From Glaciecola sp047250385 (GTDB lineage: Bacteria; Pseudomonadota; Gammaproteobacteria; Enterobacterales; Alteromonadaceae), in contig NZ_JBLBVM010000053.1 in the NCBI RefSeq assembly GCF_047250385.1, positions 1 to 64,000 of the forward strand: a stretch of 64,000 nt of DNA, written 5' to 3'. A program made the position numbers and the translations under genes. The notes below the pieces were generated by a model. That model had not been told where the DNA came from and made no database searches. It was given only the letters and a program-made list of their open reading frames with translations. Shown here in pieces: positions 33,557 to 43,269 of the stretch; position 1 is the first letter of the stretch, and each line of letters begins with the position of its first letter.

Positions 33557-35908
33557 ATGCATATAAAATCACCAAATGACTCATGGGCTATCAAATTTGC
33601 AAAATTTGTTGACCGTTTTGGCACTTTAAAAATCAGTATTCTGTTTGTTGTTTTTACGCTTTTTTTCACGCTTGCTGGCTCGTACCTTATAAGAGTCAGT
33701 CTAGGTAGCCAAATAGAACCAGACGATTTTGTTAGCGCTGTGGTACTGACACTCTTGAGTGCGCCTTGGGTACTATATTTTTTTAGTGAACTGATTAAAC
33801 AACTTGAACATAGCCGAATTAATTTGGAAGAAGCGGTAAGTCAGTTAGAGAGACTGCGCAAGCATGATGTTATTTTGAATCGTGAGTTACAAAATAACAT
33901 TCGACAACTGAATTACGAAATTGAGCAAAGACGCAATGCACAATTAGAAAGAGAGAGCGTTTTTGAAGAGCTTGAACGTGAAATAAAGGAAAAGTCCGAG
34001 CAAGAGATGCAGGCGCGACGTTTATCAACTCTTACTCGCTCGATTATTGATGCTTCACCAGATTTAATTTACTACCGAAACGAAGAAGGTCGATTTGCCG
34101 GCTGTAATCGCGTTGCCGAAGAGTTAACGGGTAAAACAGAAGCTGAGCTATTAGGCTTAACGCCACATCAGGTATACAACGAACAATTAGCTAAGCAAGT
34201 GGCAGCCAGTGACAATGAAGTTCTAGAAACCAATGCTAGCTTGACCGAAGAGTTGTGGCTTCAGTTTGCTGATGGCCGTCGACGCTATTTTGAAATGCGA
34301 AAAGTACCATTTTTTGATCAAGATGGTCAGCGCTTAGGTTTGCTTGCCTTTGGTCGAGATATGACGGAGCGTAAACAAGCAGAAAGTGCCATTGCGCAAG
34401 CAAGTAAAGATAAAACGAAATTCATCGCAACCATTAGCCACGAGCTTCGAACGCCCCTAAATGGCATCGTTGGTTTGAGCCGTATGTTGCGTGATACTCA
34501 ACTAACCAAGGAACAATTTGATTGGGTGAGTACGATTTATGCGAGTGGTATTACGCTCGGAAATATTTTCAACGATATTATCGATCTAGATAAATTGGAT
34601 CGCGACAAAATTGAGATTGACCTCAAAACCATCAATCTACGCGACTTTACTAATGAAATAAGCAGTATTATTCGCTTATTAGCCCAAGATAAAAATCTAT
34701 CATTTAAGTCTGAAATTCTTGAGCCAATTCCAGCAGCTATTGAAGCCGACGGAACGAGGCTGCGCCAAGTGCTGTGGAATATTTTGTTCAATGCCCTTAA
34801 ATTCACACAAAAAGGTGAAGTGAAGTTAACTGTTGAAGCGGTGATTGAGGGAGCAGGGAACGCAAAAGTGACGTTCCGTATTACGGATACAGGTGTCGGA
34901 ATTCCAGAGCAAGAACTAGATAAGATTTTTGCAATGTATTACCAGGTAGATCACCCCGATCACCAATCAGCCACCGGAACTGGAATAGGCTTGGCAATTT
35001 GTAAGCAAATGGTTGATAAGATGAATGGTGAAATTCTTGTTCATAGTGTGGTTGGTCAAGGCACGTGTTTTGAAATTGTATTACCGGTCGCGATTAGTCA
35101 ACAGCAAGCGAGAATGGCTGAATTAGAAGTCAGTAATTTAAACATTCTTTTAGTTGAAGATATTGAACTGAATGTGATGGTAGCCAAAGCTTTATTAGAA
35201 AAGTTAGGTCAACGTGTGGAAGTTGCTATGACTGGCACCGAAGCAATAGAAATGGCACGTAAAACAGAATACGACCTCATCCTACTCGATATTCAATTGC
35301 CGGACATGAGTGGCTTCGATGTAGCTAAAACCTTGCATGATGAAGAATTAGTATTGCAAACTCCAATAGTAGCGTTGACTGCAAACGTCATTCAAAAACG
35401 GCAAGAATACTTAGACAATGGCATGGATGACATAATTGCTAAACCAATCAAAAAGAGCCGTGTCATTGAAGTATTTAATGAACTCTTTGGTAGCGAACAA
35501 CATGAGCAAGAAAGACCAGCTACGAGCGAAGTGGTGAGTATTCCGAAAGTGGATAAAATACTCGATGTTGATATGTTGCAAATGCTTATCGATACAATCG
35601 GTGAAGACATGGTACGCACTAGTTTGGGCGTCTTCCAAGAAAAAATTCCAGAGTATATGGAGTTGCTAAACGTATCACTCGCCGCTGATGAAAAAGCAGA
35701 AGTATGCTCACAAGCTCACAAAATAAAAGGTGCTGCAGGATCTGTTGGTTTAATGCGAGTTCAGCAAACAGCGAATAAGATCCAACAAGGCGACCACCCT
35801 GCTTGGTGGGAAAATGTGCACGACTGGGTCGAAGAGTTAGACATGGCAATTGAGAAGGACGTTGAGCACCTTTTAGAATGGGTGAATGCTAATAAGATAG
35901 ATGACTAA
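33557..35908 (+). CDS. arcB: Aerobic respiration control sensor kinase ArcB
   Basis: Tripartite hybrid kinase that senses quinone redox state and phosphorylates ArcA to repress aerobic metabolism. The 783-residue protein matches E. coli ArcB (778) throughout: two membrane helices (about 27-47 and 60-78), a coiled linker, a PAS domain (about 155-275), the kinase core with SHELRTP (His295), ATP-binding DTGVGIP and GTGIGLA, a receiver with Asp578 in LLDIQLPD, and an Hpt with His721 in AHKIKGAAG. Cys183 corresponds to E. coli Cys180, but the position of Cys241 is Tyr244. arcA is not in the window. The ribosome site is weak. Confidence 0.93.
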   Translation: MHIKSPNDSWAIKFAKFVDRFGTLKISILFVVFTLFFTLAGSYLIRVSLGSQIEPDDFVSAVVLTLLSAPWVLYFFSELIKQLEHSRINLEEAVSQLERLRKHDVILNRELQNNIRQLNYEIEQRRNAQLERESVFEELEREIKEKSEQEMQARRLSTLTRSIIDASPDLIYYRNEEGRFAGCNRVAEELTGKTEAELLGLTPHQVYNEQLAKQVAASDNEVLETNASLTEELWLQFADGRRRYFEMRKVPFFDQDGQRLGLLAFGRDMTERKQAESAIAQASKDKTKFIATISHELRTPLNGIVGLSRMLRDTQLTKEQFDWVSTIYASGITLGNIFNDIIDLDKLDRDKIEIDLKTINLRDFTNEISSIIRLLAQDKNLSFKSEILEPIPAAIEADGTRLRQVLWNILFNALKFTQKGEVKLTVEAVIEGAGNAKVTFRITDTGVGIPEQELDKIFAMYYQVDHPDHQSATGTGIGLAICKQMVDKMNGEILVHSVVGQGTCFEIVLPVAISQQQARMAELEVSNLNILLVEDIELNVMVAKALLEKLGQRVEVAMTGTEAIEMARKTEYDLILLDIQLPDMSGFDVAKTLHDEELVLQTPIVALTANVIQKRQEYLDNGMDDIIAKPIKKSRVIEVFNELFGSEQHEQERPATSEVVSIPKVDKILDVDMLQMLIDTIGEDMVRTSLGVFQEKIPEYMELLNVSLAADEKAEVCSQAHKIKGAAGSVGLMRVQQTANKIQQGDHPAWWENVHDWVEELDMAIEKDVEHLLEWVNANKIDD

Positions 35909-35977
35909 TTGATACCTCGAGATTTCTATTAAAGTTAGCACTTTCACTTTGTCAGTTTCCTTGGAGAAACTTATTCA

Positions 35978-36067
35978 ATGAACCTTACTTATTTACCAAC
36001 TCCAGCAACTGCAGGTTTGATGGGGATTGCTTTTCTAGTTATAGGTGCGTCATGCAGAACGCGTTAA
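35978..36067 (+). CDS. 29-residue ORF resembling a lone PEP-CTERM-like sorting signal
   Basis: Between arcB and a strong terminator is a short frame with the ribosome site TTGGAGA ten bases before ATG. It encodes MNLTYLPTPATAGLMGIAF, then LVIGASCRTR. The order proline-rich PTPAT, hydrophobic helix, basic end is that of PEP-CTERM tails of exosortase substrates, but here nothing precedes it. It may be a small membrane peptide, or the last remnant of a deleted surface-protein gene. Not a recognised family; existence as a real gene is uncertain. Confidence 0.4.
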   Translation: MNLTYLPTPATAGLMGIAFLVIGASCRTR

Positions 36068-36091
36068 TGAAATCTAAAATACCAATAACTC

Positions 36092-36121
36092 AAAAACCGA
36101 CATTAATGTCGGTTTTTTTAT
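36092..36121 (+). terminator. Rho-independent terminator after arcB and the mini-ORF
   Basis: A perfect palindrome AAAAACCGACAT/ATGTCGGTTTTT with essentially no loop is followed by further T. Downstream, 36122-36390 is AT-rich and holds only the presumed promoter of the protease gene; I see no further feature there. Confidence 0.88.
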
Positions 36122-36390
36122 GCCGGTTTTTTATACATGCACACTGTTTTTTATAGTTAAAAATTACCCTAATCTTCTCTTTTACTTAGTTTTTTAACAT
36201 TCATTAAATTGATGTGTTGATATTTTGTTAATTAATAGTTACTTTGTTTACACGGCTTTGCGGATTATATTTTGTCATTATCGCAGTATTAGGTCTTATT
36301 TACCTCTTACATCTGCTTGATCCTAAATGACTTTTCTAACTTCGCTTGCTGAAACTCTACGAAAATAAACTAATAATTAGGTAGTACTCA

Positions 36391-38226
36391 ATGAAAAACT
36401 TTCAAGTTAAGTCTTTAGCTGTTGCCACGATGTTGGCATTAGGCACATCAGCAGCAGCGTCAGAACGAGTTATTATTCAAGTGGACAGCAAAGGCAAGGG
36501 AATTGTTAAAGCACTCACGAAACAGATGGGTGGTGATATTAAAGTTGATGCAGATGGTTTTATCGCTGCAGAATTTAGTTCAATGGATCTTTCTGAGATC
36601 AAAGGTGTTCTAAAAAACCCGCATATTAAACTTATCGAAAAAGACCAAATACGTAAAGCATCCGCTTTATTCAACGATGATCTTGGCGACCCAATGGTTC
36701 AACAAATCACGCCATATGCATTCTATCAAGCGCAAGCTGACCAAGTCGCATTTAATGCAAACGCTGGTATGTAAGTTTGTGTTATTGACTCTGGATTAGA
36801 TCAATCTAACCCCGACTTTTTGTGGGACAGAGTAACTGGCGATAATGATTCAGGAACTGGCAATTGGTTTGAAGCGGGTGGTGAGCACGGTACTCATGTC
36901 GCTGGCACAATAGGTGCTGCTGACAATAGCTTCGGTGTTAAAGGCATGGCTCCTGGTGTTGATTTACACATTATCAAAGTATTTAATGCCGCAGGTTGGG
37001 GATACTCTTCGGATCTAGCTCAAGCAGCGCAGCTTTGTAGTAATGCTGGCGCTAACATAATCAATATGAGTTTAGGCGGTGGCGGTGCAAATAGCACAGA
37101 AGAAAACGCATTTAAATCCTTTAGAGATGCTGGTGGTTTGGTACTAGCTGCAGCAGGTAACGATGGCAACTCTGTTCGTTCATATCCTGCAGGTTATTCT
37201 GCGGTAATGATGATTGGAGCAAATGACGCGAATAACAATATAGCTAGCTTCTCACAGTATCCATCTTGTACAACGGGTAAAGGAAGAAGAGTTGTTACAG
37301 ACGAAACAACTTGTGTTGAAGTGACAGCGGGTGGTGTTGACACTCTATCTACTTTCCCTGCTGGACTAGCCACCTCATCAGGTTTGTCAGCAGACGGTAG
37401 TGCATTCGTATCATCAGCGATGGAAAATACAGGTAATGTATCTGCAGCAACATTTTTCATGGGTACAGCTGAAGGAACAAACGGAGGCGCTTCAGGTAAG
37501 ATTTGTGTGATTGACCGTGGTGTTGTTTCATTCTTTGATAAGGTGAACAATTGTGAGCAATCAGGCGGCATTGGCGCAGTCATTATTAATAATGAAAGTG
37601 GTGTACTCTACGGAACTTTAGGTGATACCAATACGACGTCTATTCCTGCCGTTGGCGCAGCTCTTGAAGACAGAGACGCATTGCTAGCAGCCACGAATAT
37701 GAGTGTGAGTATTGGTGCAAGTGACTACGGTTTCTTAAGTGGTACTTCTATGGCGACGCCAGCCGTTTCTGGTATCGCTGCCTTAGTTTGGTCTAACCAC
37801 CCAACTTGTACTGGTGAAGATATTAGAGCCGCATTGAAAGCGACTGCATTAGATTCAGGTGCTTCTGGTAAAGATGTTAACTTTGGTTACGGCATCGTTC
37901 AGGCTGCAAGTGCGAGTGCATATTTAGATGCTAACAGTTGTGACGGTTCGGTTGAGCCACCTCCGCCGCCGCCACCACCATCAGGCGATTTTTCTTTAGA
38001 AGCTAATGGTTATAAATCTAAAGGCTCACAAAAGGTTGATCTTACTTGGAGTGGTACTTCTGTTCCACAAGTGGACATTTTTAGAGATGGACAGTTGATA
38101 AGTACAACAAGCAATGATGGAAGCTACACCGACGCTCTTAACACTAAAGGTGGGGGTAGTTATGTCTATCAAGTATGTGAACAAGGCACCAGCACTTGCA
38201 CTGCGCAAGTGAGCGTTGTTTTTTAA
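36391..38226 (+). pseudogene. Secreted subtilisin-like (S8) protease with an in-frame stop codon
   Basis: One frame runs from 36391 to 38226 (611 codons plus stop) but codon 128 is TAA (36772-36774). Before it lie a signal peptide (about 1-22) and an inhibitor-like propeptide. Directly after it comes VCVIDSG with the catalytic Asp133, then His166 in GEHGTHVAG, Asn257 in AAGNDG and Ser453 in SGTSMATP. An inserted protease-associated domain covers about 310-430. After a run of eight prolines a fibronectin-III-like domain closes the protein. All motifs are intact, so the stop looks recent, perhaps AAA or AAG to TAA, or a sequencing error. A restart at TTG 36820 would lack the catalytic aspartate. 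Confidence 0.85.
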
Positions 38227-38262
38227 TAGAAAGCTGAAGAACGTTCCACTCAGCTATTTATT

Positions 38263-38291
38263 TAGCCCTCTAGGAAACTAGGGGGCTTTTT
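38263..38291 (+). terminator. Rho-independent terminator after the S8 protease
   Basis: AGCCCTCTAG pairs with CTAGGGGGCT around GAAA and is followed by a T-rich run. It lies about 35 bases after the stop. Confidence 0.85.
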
Positions 38292-38472
38292 CTTATTTAA
38301 GGCAATTACCTTAAATATTATTCATAACAATTCACAAAACTATCGTCTTTTGAGGCGAACCGCAAAAAGAGCCGCTTACTTTCGTCTTGTCCTCTACTGT
38401 ATTTTAATGCTTGTTGATGGCTTAAATTATCCGTAGGTATTTTTACCTGAGACACTTAGTGCTAGCTATTCA

Positions 38473-38949
38473 TCATAAATTTAGTACTAAGGCGGCGATA
38501 GAAAAATGACTGATCACGACAATAGGGGTGAGCCAGTTACGCAGCTGAGTAAACCATTCGGGGTAGTTTGTGTCGCATAACCTGCGCTCAAAAATTCTTA
38601 AAGTATAGAAGGCCAAGGCATTGATGGCGATAGCTGCGGTTATAAAGAATGACGACATTTGCGAAGACAACATAACGATGACAAGTGTTACCCAAGCGAG
38701 CAAACTCATACCGATTGAAACTGCGAATAGCTGTTTTTTGGCATTTGTCATTGTGTCTTTTTGAAGTGCTGTACCCCAAAGGATCCCGCTAAGAAAAGAC
38801 AAGATGACGGTCGAATAGCAGACAAAGACTTTAGCGACTAGCAATGCTGTAGGCTTAGGTAAAAAGTAAACCAAAATCGTACAAGCCACGAATGGGATAA
38901 GACCCGCGATACCATAGATAATGGCTGTATTGTTTGCTTTTTCCGTCAT
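38473..38949 (-). CDS. DUF3429 family membrane protein
   Basis: A 158-residue integral membrane protein with five hydrophobic helices (roughly 8-28, 38-58, 72-94, 98-112, 138-156). FLSGILWGTALQ and the later RIFERR fit the DUF3429 family, of unknown function. GAG eight bases before the ATG is a modest ribosome site. It diverges from the yigZ-like gene, with a 240-base spacer. Confidence 0.78.
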   Translation of the reverse strand: MTEKANNTAIIYGIAGLIPFVACTILVYFLPKPTALLVAKVFVCYSTVILSFLSGILWGTALQKDTMTNAKKQLFAVSIGMSLLAWVTLVIVMLSSQMSSFFITAAIAINALAFYTLRIFERRLCDTNYPEWFTQLRNWLTPIVVISHFSIAALVLNL

Positions 38950-39189
38950 AGTGCGCTCTTTTGATAAATATCTACTTAAAGCCTATACGCGTTTAGTTCG
39001 AAAACAGATGGCTAAAATAAGAGTTAATGAAGTGCTAGCGGCTTTTCAATTGTCTTTATGGGGTATAATTAAAAACATGAGAACACGCACGAAAACTCTC
39101 ACAACACAGATAGATAAAGTAATCCGAACTTTGACAAGTAATACCCAAAAAGTGAATGCTTATCCTGATAATTTGGTAGTTAGATATTA

Positions 39190-39825
39190 ATGATAAAAAG
39201 TTACTCAATACCTGCGAGTGAAAAAACCGTAGAGCTCGAAATAAAGCGAAGTAAATTTATTACCACAGTTATTAACGCGAGCGATAGGCAGCAAGCAGAT
39301 ACGTTTGTTAAACGGTTAAAAGCGGATAACCCGCAAGCCAATCACGTTTGCTGGGCATATATTGCAGGCTCACCTGATAGCACAGAGCGCTCAATGAGCG
39401 ATGATGGCGAACCCAGTGGTACGGCAGGAATGCCGATGCTTAAAATTCTTCAACATAGTGGCTTAGGTGATGTCGCGGTTGCCGTGGTCAGGTATTTTGG
39501 CGGTACTAAACTTGGAACGGGTGGATTACAACGCGCCTATTCAGATGCAGTTGCGCTTGTATTACAAGATTTACCCTTGAAATTAAAAGTAAGCAGAACC
39601 GAATTTGAGATTGAATATGATTACACCTTTCAAGGGGCGATATCGAGATTGTTGGAAGCGCATGATGTCGAAAATATTCAGTCAACTTATCAGTCAAATG
39701 TTATACAACGCTTTGCTGTGGCGACCAGTGATGCTGATGAATTACATCAAGCCTTAATAGATCTGAGTTCGAATAATATTAGGGTTTCTCGTCCTGATAT
39801 TGAAAACAAAGAGCCAGAAAAGTAA
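39190..39825 (+). CDS. yigZ: YigZ/IMPACT family protein
   Basis: The 211-residue protein has the IMPACT N-terminal domain, with DDGEPSGTAGMPML near 76-89 and VAVVRYFGGTKLGTGGLQRAY near 100-118, and a C-terminal ferredoxin-like domain (about 140-205). Bacterial YigZ proteins are conserved but their role is not settled; eukaryotic IMPACT acts in translation control. It ends convergent to mgtE with a 57-base gap. An 89-codon frame just before it shares no similarity and is not called. Confidence 0.88.
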   Translation: MIKSYSIPASEKTVELEIKRSKFITTVINASDRQQADTFVKRLKADNPQANHVCWAYIAGSPDSTERSMSDDGEPSGTAGMPMLKILQHSGLGDVAVAVVRYFGGTKLGTGGLQRAYSDAVALVLQDLPLKLKVSRTEFEIEYDYTFQGAISRLLEAHDVENIQSTYQSNVIQRFAVATSDADELHQALIDLSSNNIRVSRPDIENKEPEK

Positions 39826-39882
39826 ACAGAAAGAAAAGTAATCAGAAAAAACAGTAAAGAACATGCCTCTGGCAACTTTATC

Positions 39883-41241
39883 TTAAATTAAGAAAAGCGT
39901 TGCCGTACCTAAAAACGCAAATATGCCCACGACGTCTGTGATTGTGGTTAGTATGACACTGCCAGCCAAGGCCGGATCGATTTTTAGCTTTTTCATGATA
40001 ATGGGGAGCGTTGCACCTGCCAAGCCTGCCGCAATCATATTGACCATCATCGCAAAAGCAATCACGACACCTAACATAAAGTCTTGCTTCCAAAGTGCGA
40101 TCACTGAAGCGATAAGTGAAGCCCAAATGACACCGTTTAAGAAGCCGATAGCGAGTTCTTTTTTCACTAACCATACTGAGTTACTTGCGCTGACATGACC
40201 CAAGGCCATACCACGAATGACAAGAGTGAGCGTTTGGTTGCCGGCAACACCACCCATGCTTGGCACTATGGTATTCAGTATTGCTAATACTGCAAGCTGA
40301 CTCAGTGTCGCCTCAAATAGATCACTCACCGCTGCCGCCATTAAGGCTGTAACTAAGTTAACACCTAGCCAAATAGAGCGTCGTTGTGTACTTTTTCCAA
40401 CGGGCGCGAAGGTATCTTCTTCATCGTCCAAACCCGCCATACTCATCATGGAATGCTCAGCGTCTTCACGAATAATATCAACGACGTCATCGATGGTAAT
40501 TCGGCCAAGTAATGTTTTGTTTTTATCAATAACAGGAGCGGACAGCCAATCGTAACGTTCAAACATGCTAGCGACTTCACTGTCACTCATGTCAACTGGA
40601 ATGGTCTCGGCTTCTTCATTCATAATTTCGTTCACGCTCATTTCAGGAGGTGAGGTCAGAAGCTTTGTAACGGGCACAGTACCGATTAAATTATCATGGC
40701 GATTCACCACATATAGTGTATCGGTGTTCTCAGGTAGCTCGCCTTTTAGGCGCAAATATCGGAGTACAACATCGATAGTCACATCCGGTCGCAATGTGAT
40801 GGTGTCGGTATTCATTATGAAACCGGCGGTCTCTTCACCATAAGATAAGGCTTTTTCTGCGCGTAAACGGTCTTGTGCATCCATCGATTTCAGAATGCTT
40901 TGCAGGACTGCGTCTGGTAAAGAGCTCAGCGTTTCAGCTAAGTCATCGGTATCCATGTCTTCAAGTGCATCTACAACACTTGAGGGCACCATTTTGGAAA
41001 TGATACCGTTTCGAACATCTTCAGATAACTCTTCTAAGACGTCACCATGGAAGTCAGCATCGATAAGCTGCCAAAGTTCGTTACGTGTTTTGCTTGGGCT
41101 GGATTCTAAAAGTAAGGCAACATCACTGGAGGGTAAATCGTGTAACAGTTTTCGAACTTGCACAAAAGTACCGTCGTTAAGTGATTCACTTATCGAGGTT
41201 AACTGATTTTGTATATTGTTTAGTTCAACTGTTTCAGCCAT
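39883..41241 (-). CDS. mgtE: Magnesium transporter MgtE
   Basis: A homodimeric magnesium channel whose cytosolic domains sense magnesium and close the pore. The 452-residue protein shows the N-terminal superhelical domain (about 10-130), paired CBS domains (about 135-255), a connecting helix, and five membrane helices from about 285 to the end. MGGVAGNQTLTLVIRGMAL and the ending region ALAGSVILTTITDVVG carry the pore segments. It is the last gene of the cluster running from kdsD or yrbG; the gap after npr is 28 bases. Confidence 0.93.
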   Translation of the reverse strand: MAETVELNNIQNQLTSISESLNDGTFVQVRKLLHDLPSSDVALLLESSPSKTRNELWQLIDADFHGDVLEELSEDVRNGIISKMVPSSVVDALEDMDTDDLAETLSSLPDAVLQSILKSMDAQDRLRAEKALSYGEETAGFIMNTDTITLRPDVTIDVVLRYLRLKGELPENTDTLYVVNRHDNLIGTVPVTKLLTSPPEMSVNEIMNEEAETIPVDMSDSEVASMFERYDWLSAPVIDKNKTLLGRITIDDVVDIIREDAEHSMMSMAGLDDEEDTFAPVGKSTQRRSIWLGVNLVTALMAAAVSDLFEATLSQLAVLAILNTIVPSMGGVAGNQTLTLVIRGMALGHVSASNSVWLVKKELAIGFLNGVIWASLIASVIALWKQDFMLGVVIAFAMMVNMIAAGLAGATLPIIMKKLKIDPALAGSVILTTITDVVGIFAFLGTATLFLI

Positions 41242-41269
41242 GAGACCCTAATTTTATTGCTGTAAAAAC

Positions 41270-41542
41270 TTACTCGTCTTCGTTGAATTTATTAACAATG
41301 AGGTTTTCAATTGCTTCTATAGCGCTCTCTGCATCATTTCCTTCGCAACGCAGTAATACTTGCTTGCCTTGACTGCTTTCAAGCATCATAAGCGCTAAAA
41401 CACTATTTGCAAATGCTTCTTTTTCGCCTTGGTGGATAGTGATCTTTGATTCAAACTGATTGGCTAATTTTGCTAGCTGAGTTGCCGCGCGTGCGTGCAA
41501 GCCCAACTTATTAACAATGGTCAGTTGTTTTTCGATAATCAT
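41270..41542 (-). CDS. ptsO: Phosphocarrier protein NPr (HPr family)
   Basis: Small phosphocarrier of the nitrogen-related PTS that passes phosphate from EI-Ntr to PtsN. The 90-residue length is typical. The active-site histidine lies in LGLHARAATQLAKLA (His16), and the second conserved segment reads SVLALMMLESSQG where serine 46 is expected in HPr. It overlaps rapZ by four bases (ATGA type) and is the last PTS gene in the rpoN cluster. Confidence 0.92.
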   Translation of the reverse strand: MIIEKQLTIVNKLGLHARAATQLAKLANQFESKITIHQGEKEAFANSVLALMMLESSQGKQVLLRCEGNDAESAIEAIENLIVNKFNEDE

Positions 41543-42432
41543 GCTTTTGACTCATTTTCCTTATCTGAATCAGCGCTCTCCTGTTTAATATGCTTCAATT
41601 CACGGTGTCGTATTTGTACGTCGCCATGGCTCGCTCTAAAACTACTAGTGAGCGATTCGGCAACAAATACTGAGCGATGCTGACCACCTGTGCAACCAAT
41701 TGCAACAGTCACATAGCTGCGGTTGTTACGCTCAAGGTGAGGTAACCAAGTTGAAATCAAGTTTTGAATCTGCCAAATGAATTTTGTCACTAGTGGTTGA
41801 GAACCAAGAAACAATTGCACAGGGCCATCTAAGCCAGTGAGCGGCTTTAAGTCGGGTTCCCAGTGCGGGTTTGGTAGAAAGCGAGCATCGAAGACGTAGT
41901 CTGCGTCTTTTGGAATACCATATTTAAAGCCAAACGATTCAAAGACAATTACTAAGTTTGTACTTTTCTTGCCTAGAACGCGCTCGCGGATTAACTCAGA
42001 TAATTCGTGAAGTGAAAGATTATCGGTGTTGATATGCAAATCAGCTTTTTCAGATACAGGAACGAGTATTTCTCTTTCTGCTTCAATCGATTCGGCGAGT
42101 GATTTGTTTAGTTTAAACAGCGGATGTAAGCGTCTTGTTTCGCTGTAACGTTTGATCAAGACATCGTCGCTTGCATCAAGATAAAGAATGGTGACGTCCC
42201 ACACTTTAGGTAAGAAATCGACTATCTCACTGAGTTCGTGTGCCATTTTTGGCATGTTTCGCACATCAACACTGACAGCGACGTTTTCGCTTTCATCAGC
42301 TAATGTGTGGATAAGAGTCGGGAGGAGATTGACTGGAATATTATCAACGCAATAGTAGCCTAAATCTTCTAAAGCTCTGAGTGCAATTGACTTGCCTGAA
42401 CCTGAGCGACCACTGATAATCAAAAGCTTCAC
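41539..42432 (-). CDS. rapZ: RNase adapter protein RapZ
   Basis: A nucleotide-binding adapter; in E. coli it guides RNase E to the small RNA GlmZ and so controls glucosamine-6-phosphate synthesis. The 297-residue protein has the P-loop GRSGSGKS at 8-15, the middle SFGFKYGIP, and the C-terminal AIGCTGGQHRSVFVAE where phosphate or metabolite binding occurs. Length fits (E. coli 284). It lies between ptsN and npr in the conserved order. An RraB-like RNase E regulator is also encoded in this window. Confidence 0.94.
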   Translation of the reverse strand: MKLLIISGRSGSGKSIALRALEDLGYYCVDNIPVNLLPTLIHTLADESENVAVSVDVRNMPKMAHELSEIVDFLPKVWDVTILYLDASDDVLIKRYSETRRLHPLFKLNKSLAESIEAEREILVPVSEKADLHINTDNLSLHELSELIRERVLGKKSTNLVIVFESFGFKYGIPKDADYVFDARFLPNPHWEPDLKPLTGLDGPVQLFLGSQPLVTKFIWQIQNLISTWLPHLERNNRSYVTVAIGCTGGQHRSVFVAESLTSSFRASHGDVQIRHRELKHIKQESADSDKENESKA

Positions 42433-42501
42433 GTATATAGGACCTTATAATCTGTTGACTGTTACTGAACGGTATTTCATTTAACCGCGCTGTCGGCTTT
42501 C

Positions 42502-42945
42502 TTAGGCTAAAGCGGATATGATTTCATCTCGGCTTTTTGCGCTTCTTATGGCTTTAACAATACTATTTTCACTGAGTTTTTGGGCAATGGACGATAGCGT
42601 TTGAAGATGTTCTTGCGTTTGTTCGCTAGGGACTAATAAAGCAAAAAAAATGTCCACGGGTTTGTCATCTATAGCATCAAACTCAATCCCTTCTTCACTC
42701 GTTACAACAATGGCGACAATATCACTTATACCCTCAATGCGACCATGTGGAATAGCTATACCATTACCGATACCAGTGCTTCCCATTTTTTCTCGAGCTA
42801 ACATGCTAGACAAGACGTCGCCGATATCTAATTGTGGATTTTCTTTGACCGCAATTTCGCTAATGACTTCAAAAATTCTTTTTTTGCTTTGGCACTGAAC
42901 CGCACATTCAGTGCGATCCAGTGAAATAATATCAGATATAATCAT
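42502..42945 (-). CDS. ptsN: Nitrogen regulatory IIA protein PtsN
   Basis: EIIA-Ntr, end acceptor of the nitrogen PTS, which in enterobacteria controls potassium uptake and other targets depending on phosphorylation. The 147-residue protein has the active-site motif IAIPHGRIEGI (His near 66) and the C-terminal QEHLQTLSSIAQKLS. It follows hpf by 13 bases and precedes rapZ by 69 bases, within the rpoN cluster. Confidence 0.93.
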   Translation of the reverse strand: MIISDIISLDRTECAVQCQSKKRIFEVISEIAVKENPQLDIGDVLSSMLAREKMGSTGIGNGIAIPHGRIEGISDIVAIVVTSEEGIEFDAIDDKPVDIFFALLVPSEQTQEHLQTLSSIAQKLSENSIVKAIRSAKSRDEIISALA

Positions 42946-42958
42946 AATACGTTGACGA

Positions 42959-43246
42959 CTAATGTCGCTTTGATTTTTCCTTATGTTTGATCACTTGGCG
43001 ATCTAACTTGTCAATTAATCCGTCTATGGCGGCATACATATCATTATGTTCAGCATTAGCGTGCACCACATCACCTTTTAAGTGTAGTGTCGCCTCAGCT
43101 TTTTGCTTGATTTTTTCTACATTCAATACGACATGGACATTGCTTATATGGTCGAAATGTCGCTCTAACTTTTCGAATTTGGTGTCGACGTATGCTCTGA
43201 GTGAATCGGTAATATCAACGTGGTGACCAGTTAGATTTATTTGCAT
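42959..43246 (-). CDS. hpf: Ribosome hibernation promoting factor, short type
   Basis: A 95-residue protein that binds the 30S subunit at rest and stabilises 100S dimers. It begins MQINLTGHHVDITDSLR and has a two-helix, four-strand fold; the lysine-rich end (IKHKEKSKRH) is typical. It is the short form without the extra dimerisation domain. Directly after rpoN in the same operon, with a 23-base gap. Confidence 0.92.
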   Translation of the reverse strand: MQINLTGHHVDITDSLRAYVDTKFEKLERHFDHISNVHVVLNVEKIKQKAEATLHLKGDVVHANAEHNDMYAAIDGLIDKLDRQVIKHKEKSKRH

Positions 43247-43269
43247 AATGTTACGTCCTCTTATGTAGT

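Noticed and set aside
36772..36774. Stop-codon recoding (selenocysteine or pyrrolysine)
   Set aside because: The codon is TAA, not TGA or TAG, and no recoding hairpin is evident.
38921..39190. 89-codon frame upstream of yigZ
   Set aside because: No recognisable domain, no ribosome site, overlaps the start of the divergent DUF3429 gene; probably the promoter region.
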